NCBI RefSeq assembly: GCF_001522585.2
Contig: NZ_CP013372.1
Span: 1,116,001 to 1,180,000 of the forward strand
Reading direction: 5' to 3'
Source of the DNA: Burkholderia sp. NRF60-BP8
Lineage (GTDB): Bacteria > Pseudomonadota > Gammaproteobacteria > Burkholderiales > Burkholderiaceae
Length of the DNA stretch: 64,000 bases
The notes below the pieces were generated by a model. That model was not told the DNA's origin. It saw nothing but the letters and a program-made list of their open reading frames with translations, and did not search any database. Shown piece by piece: positions 44,787 through 54,459 of this stretch; within the stretch, counting starts at the first letter, position 1; every line of letters starts with the position of its first letter. The position numbers and the translations under genes are program-made.

Positions 44787-45169
44787 AGGGAGCGAGACGA
44801 GAAAACGTGAAGCGGCGCGTGCACGAAACGATGATGCGGCGCGCAAGCGGGGCGCTATCTTCGCAGATCGGCCTGAGTCGCGGGCAGGTCGTTCGCCGAT
44901 TTTTTTGTGCCGGCGACGACGGCTGCCGCGCGGTTCGCAACTTTCGGTTTTGTGCATTGCGCGATGGCGCGCACCGTAGGGGAGGTCGAGCGATCCCCGT
45001 GTGCGTCGCGGCGCAGCAACGTGAGCGCGCGTACCCAACCGGCACGCTTTCGCCGCCGCCGTGTGTTCGACCCTTTTTGTCCCCCTATACTACGAAGCCG
45101 GCATATGGCCGTCGGCGCGCCAGCGGCCATCCACGGATCAGGTGCTCGTCGCGCCTGAAGGAGATCCAC
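44787..45169. other. Gene-free stretch upstream of gamma-glutamyltransferase
   Basis: About 380 bases with no convincing gene. A TATACT hexamer at 45086-45091 is a possible -10 for ggt, but no good -35 stands at the right distance. A strong AAGGAG site ends the stretch. Confidence 0.45.
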
Positions 45170-45183
45170 ATGGGGGACATGCA

Positions 45184-45187
<4 letters not shown>
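45170..45187 (+). CDS. Five-codon leader minicistron MGDMQ overlapping ggt
   Basis: The strongest ribosome site before ggt (AAGGAG, 45158-45163) is spaced 6 bases from an ATG at 45170. That ATG opens a five-codon frame (Met-Gly-Asp-Met-Gln) ending in TGA at 45185-45187, which overlaps the ggt ATG as ATGA. Translation of ggt could therefore depend on re-initiation. The GGGGGA just before the ggt ATG might also serve directly. Confidence 0.4.
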
Positions 45188-46905
<1,718 letters not shown>

Positions 46906-46956
46906 CGTCGACATGAAGCGATGCGTGCGCGTCGGCGACAGCGGCCGCGCGCGCCG

Positions 46957-46996
46957 TTCGGCAGCCGGTGTTTCGATCCGGCTGCCGAATTTTTTT
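46957..46996 (+). terminator. ggt intrinsic terminator
   Basis: TTCGGCAGCCGG (46957-46968) and CCGGCTGCCGAA (46978-46989) form a perfect 12-bp stem with a 9-base loop, followed by seven T residues (46990-46996). The T-tract reaches into the stop codon of the convergent hydrolase gene. Confidence 0.95.
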
Positions 46997-47919
46997 CAGC
47001 CGGTCGTGCGGATGAAGCCCGCGATCCGCGCGCCAATGGCATCGGGCGCATCCTCGAAGCAGTAGTGCCCGACACCCGCCAGCCGCTCGATCGGCGCGGA
47101 TGGAAACAGGGCGGTAAAGAGCGGCAGGAAATGTTCGGCGCCGAGCGTTCGGTCGGCGTCTCCCCAGATCGCGAGCGCGGGTTTGCCGCGTATCGCGCGC
47201 AGCGCCGCCGCGTCGGGTTCCTCGAACCGGTGCATGCCGGCCGCGACCCCCCGGGGCCATCCGATTGCGCCGAGACAGTCGGCCGGTTGCGCGAACGGCG
47301 CGCCGTATGCGGCGATCCACGTATCGGTGATGATCGCGTGGTTCTCGAAGCCGTTCAGCTTCAGCGTGCTCAGGATATTGAAACCGAGCTGCCCGAGCAC
47401 CGTTTCGAGCGTGTCGTCGGCCGCCGCGTGCATGATCCACCGGAACCACGGCGCATCGCGGCCATTCGCCGTCAGGCGCTCGACGAGATCGGATTGCCCG
47501 AACGGCGTCGGTCCGTTGGCCGAGACGATGCGCCGAATTCGGTCCGGATGCCGCGCGGCGAGCCCCATGCCGACCGGGCCGCCGAAGTCGTGCATCACCA
47601 GCGTGATGCGATCGAGGTCGAGCGCGAGCACGAAACGCTCGAGATTGTCGATGTGATCCTGCAGCCAGTAGCTGCGGCCCCGCGGCGTCGCGCTTTTGCC
47701 GAAGCCCATGTGATCGGGCACGACGACGCGGCATGTCGGGCTCAGCGCCGTCACGAGGTGGCGGAACAGATATCCCCACGTGGGTTCGCCATGCAGACAC
47801 AGGACGATTTCACCGTCGCGCGGACCTTCGTCCACGTAGTGCATCCGGAAGCCGGATGCATCGTCGAAATGCGGGGCGAATGGAAAGGTGCCGTCGAACG
47901 TGGCATCGGACCGGATCAT
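46996..47919 (-). CDS. Alpha/beta hydrolase, haloalkane dehalogenase-like
   Basis: The 307-residue protein has the dehalogenase-like layout: LCLHGEPTWGYLFR oxyanion region (W48), nucleophile D111 in MHDFGGPVG, an acidic residue in IWGDADRTLG and the catalytic His in GVGHYCFED. Haloalkane dehalogenases normally have a Trp right after the nucleophile (DWGG) for halide binding; here it is F112, so true dehalogenase activity is doubtful and an esterase or epoxide-hydrolase-like role is possible. The gene is divergent from an HxlR regulator, and two matching palindromes lie within 85 bases upstream of its start. A GGAG site precedes the ATG. Confidence 0.82.
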   Translation of the reverse strand: MIRSDATFDGTFPFAPHFDDASGFRMHYVDEGPRDGEIVLCLHGEPTWGYLFRHLVTALSPTCRVVVPDHMGFGKSATPRGRSYWLQDHIDNLERFVLALDLDRITLVMHDFGGPVGMGLAARHPDRIRRIVSANGPTPFGQSDLVERLTANGRDAPWFRWIMHAAADDTLETVLGQLGFNILSTLKLNGFENHAIITDTWIAAYGAPFAQPADCLGAIGWPRGVAAGMHRFEEPDAAALRAIRGKPALAIWGDADRTLGAEHFLPLFTALFPSAPIERLAGVGHYCFEDAPDAIGARIAGFIRTTG

Positions 47920-47948
47920 CGAATGCTCCTTCGGTAGTCGAGCAGAGT

Positions 47949-47965
47949 GGTTTCAAATTGAAACC
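47949..47965 (-). promoter_or_regulatory. HxlR-type operator 1, GGTTTCAA-A-TTGAAACC
   Basis: A perfect 17-bp palindrome with 8-bp arms lies 30-46 bases upstream of the hydrolase start. It shares the GGTT..CAA-N-TTG..AACC form with the two following sites. Confidence 0.82.
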
Positions 47966-47986
47966 TGACGAAAGCGTAGATCATGC

Positions 47987-48003
47987 GGTTGCAAGTTGCA
48001 ACC
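47987..48003. promoter_or_regulatory. HxlR-type operator 2, GGTTGCAA-G-TTGCAACC
   Basis: A perfect 17-bp palindrome with the same form as operator 1, starting 38 bases to its right. Two related sites in tandem suggest cooperative binding over the hydrolase promoter. Confidence 0.82.
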
Positions 48004-48185
48004 GGGTAAATCGCGGAAGCGGTTGCCGGATGCAGGACGATGACGCGGGACGATGCGATAAAGCACAGAAATGTACGGTTTATAGGCTAAAAATGATGAA
48101 ACCGTGTACCAATCTGGAATGGCGAGCGCGTTTCGTTCACCTATCCCGAACAGTCGGCTCCCCGGCATTGATCTTTTTTTGACAA

Positions 48186-48202
48186 GGTTTTATATTGCAA
48201 CC
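48186..48202 (+). promoter_or_regulatory. HxlR-type operator 3 (half-conserved), GGTTTTATA-TTGCAACC
   Basis: The right arm TTGCAACC equals that of operator 2 and the left arm keeps GGTT and one A, at the same 17-base spacing. It lies 67 bases before the regulator start and would serve autoregulation. Confidence 0.6.
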
Positions 48203-48268
48203 ATTCATTTCAACGAGAACGACCGCCGTTCAGCCCGTATCCCGGGCACGGCATCGCCGTACGCACCG

Positions 48269-48718
48269 ATGAACAGACGCACCACGCACGAAGATTCCCT
48301 TTGCGGTGTCGCCCGCCCGCTGGACGCGATCGGCGACTGGTGGTCGCTGCTGATCGTCCGCGACGCGTTCGACGGGCTGCGCCGCTTCGGCGAATTCCAG
48401 AAGAATCTCGGCCTCGCGAAGAACATCCTGGCTGCCCGCCTGCGCAACCTGGTCGCGCACGGGATCATGGACGTCGTGCCGGCCGCCGACGGCGGCGCGC
48501 ATCACGAATACGTGCTGACCGAAAAAGGACGCGGGCTGTTTCCGCTGCTGGTCGCGCTGCGGCAGTGGGGCGAGGATTTCTTCTTCGAACCGGACGAGGC
48601 GCACGTGCTGTTGGTCGACCGGAAGACCGGGCTGCCGGTCAGGAAGCTGGAGTTGCGTTCTCAGGACGGCCGCGTGCTCGGCCCGGAGGACACGGTCGTG
48701 CTGCCGCCGCCCGACTGA
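48269..48718 (+). CDS. HxlR-family transcriptional regulator
   Basis: The 149-residue protein has the HxlR winged helix with the conserved N-terminal Cys segment (DSLCGVARPLDAIGDWWSLLIVRDAFDGLRRFGEFQKNLGLAKNILAARLRNLVAHGI, about residues 9-66). HxlR regulators sense aldehydes, electrophiles or redox state, often through this Cys. It is divergent from the alpha/beta hydrolase, and three shared palindromes lie between them, so the hydrolase is its probable target. The ATG at 48269 is the last Met before the domain; upstream frame sequence is not conserved-looking. Confidence 0.9.
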   Translation: MNRRTTHEDSLCGVARPLDAIGDWWSLLIVRDAFDGLRRFGEFQKNLGLAKNILAARLRNLVAHGIMDVVPAADGGAHHEYVLTEKGRGLFPLLVALRQWGEDFFFEPDEAHVLLVDRKTGLPVRKLELRSQDGRVLGPEDTVVLPPPD

Positions 48719-48902
48719 TGCATCTCGAATCGGCAGGTATCGCCGCTTCAGCCACGCATGCGGCTGCGCGCGGCTGAGGTAAGCGACGAGAGGGAGTCGC
48801 GATGTGCCGTCGTTGAACATCCGACCGGTCGGCACATCGACGTTGTTCTTGAAAGTTGTGCACGCAACGTTGCCCGGAATGCCGGTATGGATGAAATCGC
48901 GT

Positions 48903-50318
48903 TCAACTTCGATCGCTCGCCGCGTTGCTTTCGAGGAAACTATCCACCGCGATCAGCGACTGTTCGTCGAGCGTGCCGAGCACGCTTTTCAGCTTCAACT
49001 GCAACTTCAGCGCATCGAGATAGCTGTCGAACAGCTTCTGCCGGATGCCCGAGATGTCGCGCCGCAGGTTCAGCGTTTCGTACGTCGTGCTGTAGCCGAC
49101 CTGATGCGCCTTCATCGACGACTCGTACGCGAGCCGCGCGGCCTGCAGCGACTGCTGCAGCGCGCGAATGCGCTTGCCGGCCGACTCGAGCGCGGCCAAC
49201 GCCTCGCGACGATCGGTGCCCAGTTGTTCCTCGACCTCGCGCAGCCGGTTGCGGTACTGCTCGGTCACGTGCTCGGCCTCGACCTGCCGGTAGTACACGC
49301 TGCCGCCGGAGAAGATCGGAATCGTCACCTGTACGCCGACCGCGCTTTGATGGAAATCCGAGCGATCGGTGAGCCCGCGAAGGTTCGGATTGAGCCCGCG
49401 CGAATACGACGCGAAGAGGTCGACGGTCGGCAAGTGTTCGGCGCTGACACGCTTCGCGGCGAGCCGCGCGACCTGGACGTCGCGATAGGCCTGCCGGTAC
49501 GCGGGATTGTCCTGCGGCGCATAGTCGCCCGACGGAATGCGCGGGGACGACCCGCGCATCGCGAGCCGCGGCCAGCGGGAGAAGTCGATCGCCGAACCGA
49601 GCAACGTCTCGTAACGGGCGCGCCGCGCGTCCACGTCGGTCTGCGCGAGCGCTTCGTCGGATTGCGCGAGGCTGCGACGCGCCTCGATCTCGGCGGTATC
49701 GCCGATCGTCTTCATCCCGAGTTGCGCCATGCGCCGCGTATCGCTCTCGAGTCGCGTGAGCGCGCTGACTTCGTCGTCGGCCGATTGCAGTTTCTCGCGC
49801 GCGCTCAGCAGATCGAAGCATGCATTCGCGACCCGCAGGATCAGGTCCTGCTTCGCGACCTCGAGCTTCTGTTTCGCCGCTTCCTCGTACTCGGTCGCGC
49901 GCCGCATGTCGTACAGGTAGGGCACGTTGAACAGCGCCTGCGTGACCTGCGCGGAACCATATGCCGCGTTGCTCGAGCCGCTGACGTCGATGCCGAACAG
50001 GTTCGCGTGCGTGCCGTAGCGCCCCCACTCGAGCTGCGCGGCAGCCTGCGGCAGCATTTGCGCACGGGCCTCGGGAAATTTCTGGCGGGCCGCATCGTAT
50101 TCGCTGCGGGCCTGCAGGTAGCGCGGATCGTGCACGGACGCGTACTGGTAGGCGGTATCGAGGCAGAACGCACGGGCGTGTGCCGGCAGGCCGATTATCG
50201 TTACAGCGAACAATGTCATGGTTGCAAGCCGGGGATTCCACCTAGTCGAAAATCTTGATAGGGAAATACCCGCATCCGGTGTCGCCGACCCGCGATTCGT
50301 GCGCATCGTTTCAAACAT
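48903..50318 (-). CDS. TolC-family outer-membrane channel protein
   Basis: The 471-residue protein has the two-fold repeat of outer-membrane efflux proteins with long helical segments. An export segment (MTLFAVTIIGLPAHARA, about residues 34-50) follows an unusually long n-region of about 33 residues. The mature start FCLDTAYQYASVHDPRYLQARSEYDAARQKFPEARAQMLPQ is typical for type I secretion TolC homologues. The ATG at 50318 has a CAGGAG site. It is divergent from the two double-glycine peptides and the C39 exporter and HlyD adaptor genes, and so probably supplies their outer-membrane exit duct. Confidence 0.9.
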   Translation of the reverse strand: MFETMRTNRGSATPDAGISLSRFSTRWNPRLATMTLFAVTIIGLPAHARAFCLDTAYQYASVHDPRYLQARSEYDAARQKFPEARAQMLPQAAAQLEWGRYGTHANLFGIDVSGSSNAAYGSAQVTQALFNVPYLYDMRRATEYEEAAKQKLEVAKQDLILRVANACFDLLSAREKLQSADDEVSALTRLESDTRRMAQLGMKTIGDTAEIEARRSLAQSDEALAQTDVDARRARYETLLGSAIDFSRWPRLAMRGSSPRIPSGDYAPQDNPAYRQAYRDVQVARLAAKRVSAEHLPTVDLFASYSRGLNPNLRGLTDRSDFHQSAVGVQVTIPIFSGGSVYYRQVEAEHVTEQYRNRLREVEEQLGTDRREALAALESAGKRIRALQQSLQAARLAYESSMKAHQVGYSTTYETLNLRRDISGIRQKLFDSYLDALKLQLKLKSVLGTLDEQSLIAVDSFLESNAASDRS

Positions 50319-50415
50319 GGCCGTCTCCGTCTCCTGTCCGTGCCGCAATGCATTGCGGCGGGATTTAAACGTATTGAAATTGGAATTCAAACAGCATGAA
50401 TGCCTGATGATCGTC

Positions 50416-50469
50416 GCGCATCGGAAAACACGGCTGTAAGAGTGTGTCCTCCATTGAATTCCGATGCGC
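50416..50469. promoter_or_regulatory. 11-bp inverted repeat in the divergent peptide/TolC promoter
   Basis: GCGCATCGGAA (50416-50426) and TTCCGATGCGC (50459-50469) are exact reverse complements 32 bases apart. They sit in the AT-richer 278-base region between the TolC gene and peptide 1, so they may form a shared operator. Confidence 0.6.
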
Positions 50470-50596
50470 CCGCATGATAGCCTGATTTCGGCTGGTAATC
50501 GCAGTGATTATTGAATTAACGAGTCGCTCGGGATTAAAAGCCGTTTGTATTTTAATGAAGGTTCTTTGCATCGTCTTTATTTTTTACGAGGAGAGA

Positions 50597-50773
50597 ATGA
50601 TGAAGGTCATGACGACGGAACAGGTCAGGAATGTGCATGGCGGCGGTGCGATCAGCTCGCTGGGTAGCCTCGCCGTCGACGCTGCGCCGGTGGTGACCGC
50701 GCTCGGCCAGTTCCTGCCGAGCCTCGGCAATTACCTGCAGAACCCGAAGACGTTCAATAACACCGGCAAGTAA
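50597..50773 (+). CDS. Double-glycine-leader peptide 1 (bacteriocin/microcin-like precursor)
   Basis: The precursor is 58 residues. The leader MMKVMTTEQVRNVHGG (1-16) ends in a GG site with hydrophobic V at -4 and -7, as in class II bacteriocin leaders. The 42-residue core is hydrophobic and small-residue rich, without Cys, and ends NNTGK. The start at 50597 has a GAGGAGAG site at 50588-50595; a longer frame from 50504 lacks one. The C39-peptidase exporter that would cleave after GG is encoded downstream. The core has no resemblance to a named bacteriocin that I recognise. It might be an antimicrobial, a signal peptide or one of a two-peptide pair. Confidence 0.8.
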   Translation: MMKVMTTEQVRNVHGGGAISSLGSLAVDAAPVVTALGQFLPSLGNYLQNPKTFNNTGK

Positions 50774-50780
50774 CCGCCGT

Positions 50781-50803
50781 GCGCGGGGAGGCGCCCCCCG
50801 CGT
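50781..50803 (+). promoter_or_regulatory. GC hairpin between peptide 1 and peptide 2
   Basis: CGCGGGG (50782-50788) pairs with CCCCGCG (50796-50802), extended by a G-U pair, just past the peptide 1 stop. There is no T-tract; it may act as an attenuator or stabiliser so that the peptide is made in excess over the exporter. Confidence 0.6.
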
Positions 50804-50997
50804 CAGATGCTGCGAAACAGAAGGACAAGAATCGATCGCCGCAGTGGAAGTAAGGAGACTTCGAAATGCATTATTTCGAAATCGGGCGATTATCGGAAGA
50901 CTGGGGTGCCGGATTATCACGTAATAGAGTGAACGGCCATTTGGCTTGCGATTGGCTGACGGCTGTTGGCATTCCGACAATATAAAGGCCACAACAA

Positions 50998-51183
50998 ATG
51001 CGAGACATCACGGAAGAACAGGCCCGCCAGATTCGCGGCGGCGCGTCGCTTTACTCCAATTCGGCCGCCTATACGGTCGATCTCGTCAATCAGTCGATCG
51101 GGACCACGCTGCAGGGCCTGATGGCCCAGTACCAGGCCCACGCCGTCGAACAGTTCCGGATGTCGCTCGGCTCGTCGCACTGA
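50998..51183 (+). CDS. Double-glycine-leader peptide 2
   Basis: The precursor is 61 residues. The leader MRDITEEQARQIRGG (1-15) shares the pattern T-x-EQ-x-R-x-(V/I)-(H/R)-GG with peptide 1 and has I at -4. The 46-residue core (starting ASLYSNSAAYTVDL) is amphipathic, Gln-rich and Cys-free, ending SLGSSH. The ribosome site is weak (AAAGG). It lies 143 bases before the exporter gene. The two cores are unlike each other, which fits a two-component system. No GxxxG helix-pairing motif typical of class IIb bacteriocins is present. Confidence 0.8.
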   Translation: MRDITEEQARQIRGGASLYSNSAAYTVDLVNQSIGTTLQGLMAQYQAHAVEQFRMSLGSSH

Positions 51184-51325
51184 GCGGCCCGCCGAGCGGC
51201 CGGCAACACCGATCTTCCGTCGCAGCCGGACGCGCCGGCTGCGTTCATGCGTATCGCGCACGACCCGTCGCGGGCCTGCACCGGCTGGCCCGGGCGGCGC
51301 GTCGTCGCGCCCCGGGTGCCCGACC

Positions 51326-53446
51326 ATGCTCTTCAATACGCGTAAAGTCCGTCCGGTCCTGCAGGACGAAGTGACGGAGTGCGGCCTGGCCTGCCTCGCG
51401 ATGATCGCGTCATGGCACGGGCGCGACACGACGCTGCGTACGCTGCGCAACCGCTATCCGGTGCGGATCGACTCCGGCCTGTCGTTTTTCGACCTGATGG
51501 AGATCTCGAACGATCTCGGCCTGCGCGCACGCGGGCTGCAGTTCGATGCGGGCGAGCTCGACGCGCTCAAGACGCCGTGCATCCTGCACTGGGGGATGAA
51601 CCACTATGTCGTGCTGACGAAGGTCGGCTACGGCAGCGTGCACATCGTCGACCCCGCGCTCGGCGAGATGAAGCTGCCGCTCGCGCAGGCGCTCACGCAC
51701 ATCACCGGCTATGCGCTCGAACTGAATCCGGACATCGGTTTCACGCGGGCCGGGCAGGCCGACCGGATCCGGCTGCGCGACTACCTCGAAGGACTGACCG
51801 GCATCCGCAAGAGCCTCGCGATCGGCATCGCGGGCGGCGTCGCCGCGCAGCTCCTGCTGCTGCTCGGCCCGTCGTACGTACAACTGACGATCGACGAAGC
51901 GCTGAAGAAGACCGACGTCGACATCCTGTACCTGCTGACGATCCTGTTCGCGATCGTGTTCCTGTTCGACACGCTCTACGCGAACCTCGTCGGCAACATC
52001 AAGAGCTACCTGCGCAACATCGTGTCGCAGCAGTTGTCGGCGAACATGGTCGGCCATCTCGCGCGGCTGCCGATCGGCTATTTCCTGTTTCACAACACCG
52101 GCGATTCGATCTCGCGCGTGTCGTCGGTGTCGGAGGTCGGGCGGTTTCTCGTCGACGGGCTGATCGGCGGGCTGCTGAACATCGTCACCTGCACGCTGAC
52201 ACTCGTGCTGATGCTGTATTACAGCCCCGTGCTGGCCGGTATCAGCCTCGCCGGGATGGTGCTGTTCGCGTTGAGCCGGCTCGCGATCCAGCCGCAACTG
52301 CAGGACGCGATGTCGCAGATCCTCACGCGCGGCGCCGAGGCCGATGCGCTGCTGATCGAGAACATCCGGTCCGCGCATTCGATCAAGCTGCTGTCGGCCG
52401 AGACCGCGCGCAGCAGCCTGTGGGTCAACGCGTTCACGCAGAAACTGCAGGCGATGCGCCAGCAGGAGCGGCTGCAACTGCTGTTCGATGCGATCTCGAA
52501 GGGAATCGTGCACGTCGAGCAACTCGTGATCGTCACGTACGGCGCGTGGCTCGTGATGCACGGGCAAAGCACGATCGGCGTGATCTACGCGTTCATCCAG
52601 TACAAGAACCTGTTCGCGGACAAGTTCACCGATGCGATCCAGCTCTACGTGCGCCGCAAGGTGCTGCAGGTGCACATGGATCGCGTCGCGGACGTGTTGC
52701 AGACCGAAACCGAGGAACCCGCGCCGGATGCGGTCGTGCGGCCGGTCGACGGGTTCGACGGCGCGCTGTCGATCCGTGCGCTGTCGTACACGCCGAAGGG
52801 CGGCCGTCGCCCGATCCTGAGCGCTGTCGCACTCGACGTGCCGGCCGGCGGCAAGATCGCGATCGTCGGCCGTACCGGTAGTGGCAAGACGACGCTGCTG
52901 AACCTGATCTGCGGGCTCGTGCGGCCCGAGCCCGGCACGCTGTTTGTCGGCGGCGTCGATCTCGCGGAAGTGAACCTGCGGCAATACCGCAAGCATCTCG
53001 CCGCCGTCACGCAGTCCGACCAGTTGTTTCGCGGGACGATCCGCGACAACATCACGAACTTCGCGCCCGCGCCGCGGATCGGCGCGATGTACGACGCGGC
53101 GAAGCTCGCGTGCATCCACGACGAGATCGAGCGGCTCGACCATCGCTATGACACGCCGCTCGGCGATACGCAGAAATTCCTGTCGGCCGGCCAGATGCAG
53201 CGGTTGCTGATCGCGCGGGCGCTGTATTGCGAGCCGCGCCTGCTGATCCTCGACGAATTTTCGTCGAATCTCGACCAGGCGACCACGCACGAGATCTGCC
53301 GCAACGTGCTGACGCTGCCGTGCACGATCGTGCTCGTCACGCACGATGCGTCGATCCTGTCGATGGTCGACCGGGTCTACCGGATGCACGAGGGCGTCCT
53401 GACCGACGCGACGGACGCATGGCGCGCGAGCGAGGAGGTGCGGTGA
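51326..53446 (+). CDS. Peptidase-containing ABC transporter (C39 leader peptidase/exporter)
   Basis: The 706-residue protein processes and exports GG-leader peptides. The N-terminal C39 cysteine peptidase has Q13, C19 (TECGLACLAMIASWHG), H93 (WGMNHYVVL) and D109 (IVDPALG). Six membrane segments follow (about residues 160-430). The ATPase has Walker A GRTGSGKTT (about 515-523), signature LSAGQ (about 618-622; LSGGQ is usual) and Walker B LLILDEFSS. It resembles CvaB-type exporters that cooperate with HlyD and TolC proteins, both encoded here. Its TGA overlaps the next start as TGATG. Confidence 0.95.
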   Translation: MLFNTRKVRPVLQDEVTECGLACLAMIASWHGRDTTLRTLRNRYPVRIDSGLSFFDLMEISNDLGLRARGLQFDAGELDALKTPCILHWGMNHYVVLTKVGYGSVHIVDPALGEMKLPLAQALTHITGYALELNPDIGFTRAGQADRIRLRDYLEGLTGIRKSLAIGIAGGVAAQLLLLLGPSYVQLTIDEALKKTDVDILYLLTILFAIVFLFDTLYANLVGNIKSYLRNIVSQQLSANMVGHLARLPIGYFLFHNTGDSISRVSSVSEVGRFLVDGLIGGLLNIVTCTLTLVLMLYYSPVLAGISLAGMVLFALSRLAIQPQLQDAMSQILTRGAEADALLIENIRSAHSIKLLSAETARSSLWVNAFTQKLQAMRQQERLQLLFDAISKGIVHVEQLVIVTYGAWLVMHGQSTIGVIYAFIQYKNLFADKFTDAIQLYVRRKVLQVHMDRVADVLQTETEEPAPDAVVRPVDGFDGALSIRALSYTPKGGRRPILSAVALDVPAGGKIAIVGRTGSGKTTLLNLICGLVRPEPGTLFVGGVDLAEVNLRQYRKHLAAVTQSDQLFRGTIRDNITNFAPAPRIGAMYDAAKLACIHDEIERLDHRYDTPLGDTQKFLSAGQMQRLLIARALYCEPRLLILDEFSSNLDQATTHEICRNVLTLPCTIVLVTHDASILSMVDRVYRMHEGVLTDATDAWRASEEVR

Positions 53447-54447
53447 TGCTCGGGCGACTCTTCCTGCTCAATCCGTTCTCGTATGCGTTCCTGGTGCGTC
53501 GCGCGGTGCGCTCCGTCGCGCTGCGCACGTCGCCTGCGCGCGGGCTGCGACTGATGCGCTGGTGCTCGGGCGCGTGCCTGCGCTGCTTTCCGTGCATTCG
53601 CGAGTCGATCGAACGCGCGGTCGCTTACATGCTGGGCGCGCACCTGAACGACGATCCGCGGCGCGTGCGGGAAGTGTCGACCGCGATCGTGCGCGAGTTG
53701 TTCGAGGCCGAATTCGCGGGGCTCAAGCTGCGCACGCACAGCCTCGAATCGATGAAGACGATGATCGACGGGATGGCGTGCGAAGGCGACGACCAGTTGC
53801 GCGCGGCACTCGCACGCGGCGGCCCGCTGATGCTCGCGGGGCTGCATTTCGGTAACCTGATGCTGTTCGTCACGAAGCTGCGCTTCATGATTCCCGACGA
53901 CCGCAAGCTGATGGTGATCCTGCACCGGGATGCGCCTGGCGCGTTCTTCGACGATGCGCTGCGGCTCGTCGCCGAGTACGGCGCCGGCGAAGTCGAATTC
54001 ATCGACATCGAGGAGCGCGTGCACCTGCGGCGGTTGATCGCGAGCCTGCGGCGCGAGGCGCCGGTGTTCCTGCTGTTTTCCGACCTGCACGGCAAATTCG
54101 GCAAGACCAATCGCTGCCGGCTCGGCGGGCGCTGGGTGCGGATGGCCGGCGGCGGCGTGAAGCTCGCGGTCGAGCAGGGCATTCCGCTGCTCGTCGCGTA
54201 TGCGACCGGCGTGCCGTTCCGCGATCGCTGCGCGGTGCATTTCACCGAGCTCGCGGCCAGCCCGCTCGTGCCGATGCTGGGTAGCGACGACGACGCGTCG
54301 CCCGTGCGCGCGACGCACCAGCGCATCGTCGACCGTCTCGATCAGGCGCTCGTGCGCCAGCCCGAGCAATGGCACTTCTGGGAACACTTCACGCCTTACC
54401 TGATGCCGACGCCGCTGCTCGATGCGGCCCCGCGGCGTCGCGCCTGA
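53446..54447 (+). CDS. LpxL/HtrB-like (LABLAT fold) acyltransferase relative lacking the catalytic acid
   Basis: The 333-residue protein looks like the lipid A late acyltransferase family: LMLAGLHFGN (about 128-137) for motif I and FLLFSDLHGKFGKTNRCRLGGRWVRMAGGGVKLAVEQGIPLL for the later motifs. The family active site is H-x4-D/E; here H134 is kept but residue 139 is Met (HFGNLM). No signal peptide is seen; the N-terminal 30 residues are moderately hydrophobic. It overlaps the exporter stop (TGATG) with GAGGAGG upstream, so it is tightly coupled to peptide export. It may acylate a peptide, alter a lipid for self-protection, or only bind acyl chains. No precedent is known to me in a microcin cluster. 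Confidence 0.7.
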   Translation: MLGRLFLLNPFSYAFLVRRAVRSVALRTSPARGLRLMRWCSGACLRCFPCIRESIERAVAYMLGAHLNDDPRRVREVSTAIVRELFEAEFAGLKLRTHSLESMKTMIDGMACEGDDQLRAALARGGPLMLAGLHFGNLMLFVTKLRFMIPDDRKLMVILHRDAPGAFFDDALRLVAEYGAGEVEFIDIEERVHLRRLIASLRREAPVFLLFSDLHGKFGKTNRCRLGGRWVRMAGGGVKLAVEQGIPLLVAYATGVPFRDRCAVHFTELAASPLVPMLGSDDDASPVRATHQRIVDRLDQALVRQPEQWHFWEHFTPYLMPTPLLDAAPRRRA

Positions 54448-54459
54448 CGAGCCCGCCCC

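Noticed and set aside
45086-45091. TATACT as the ggt promoter -10
   Set aside because: No acceptable -35 at 16-18 bases upstream, so not listed as a promoter.
50504-50596. N-terminal extension of peptide 1 (31 residues with a hydrophobic stretch)
   Set aside because: No ribosome site, whereas GAGGAGAG directly precedes the ATG at 50597, which gives a normal GG leader.
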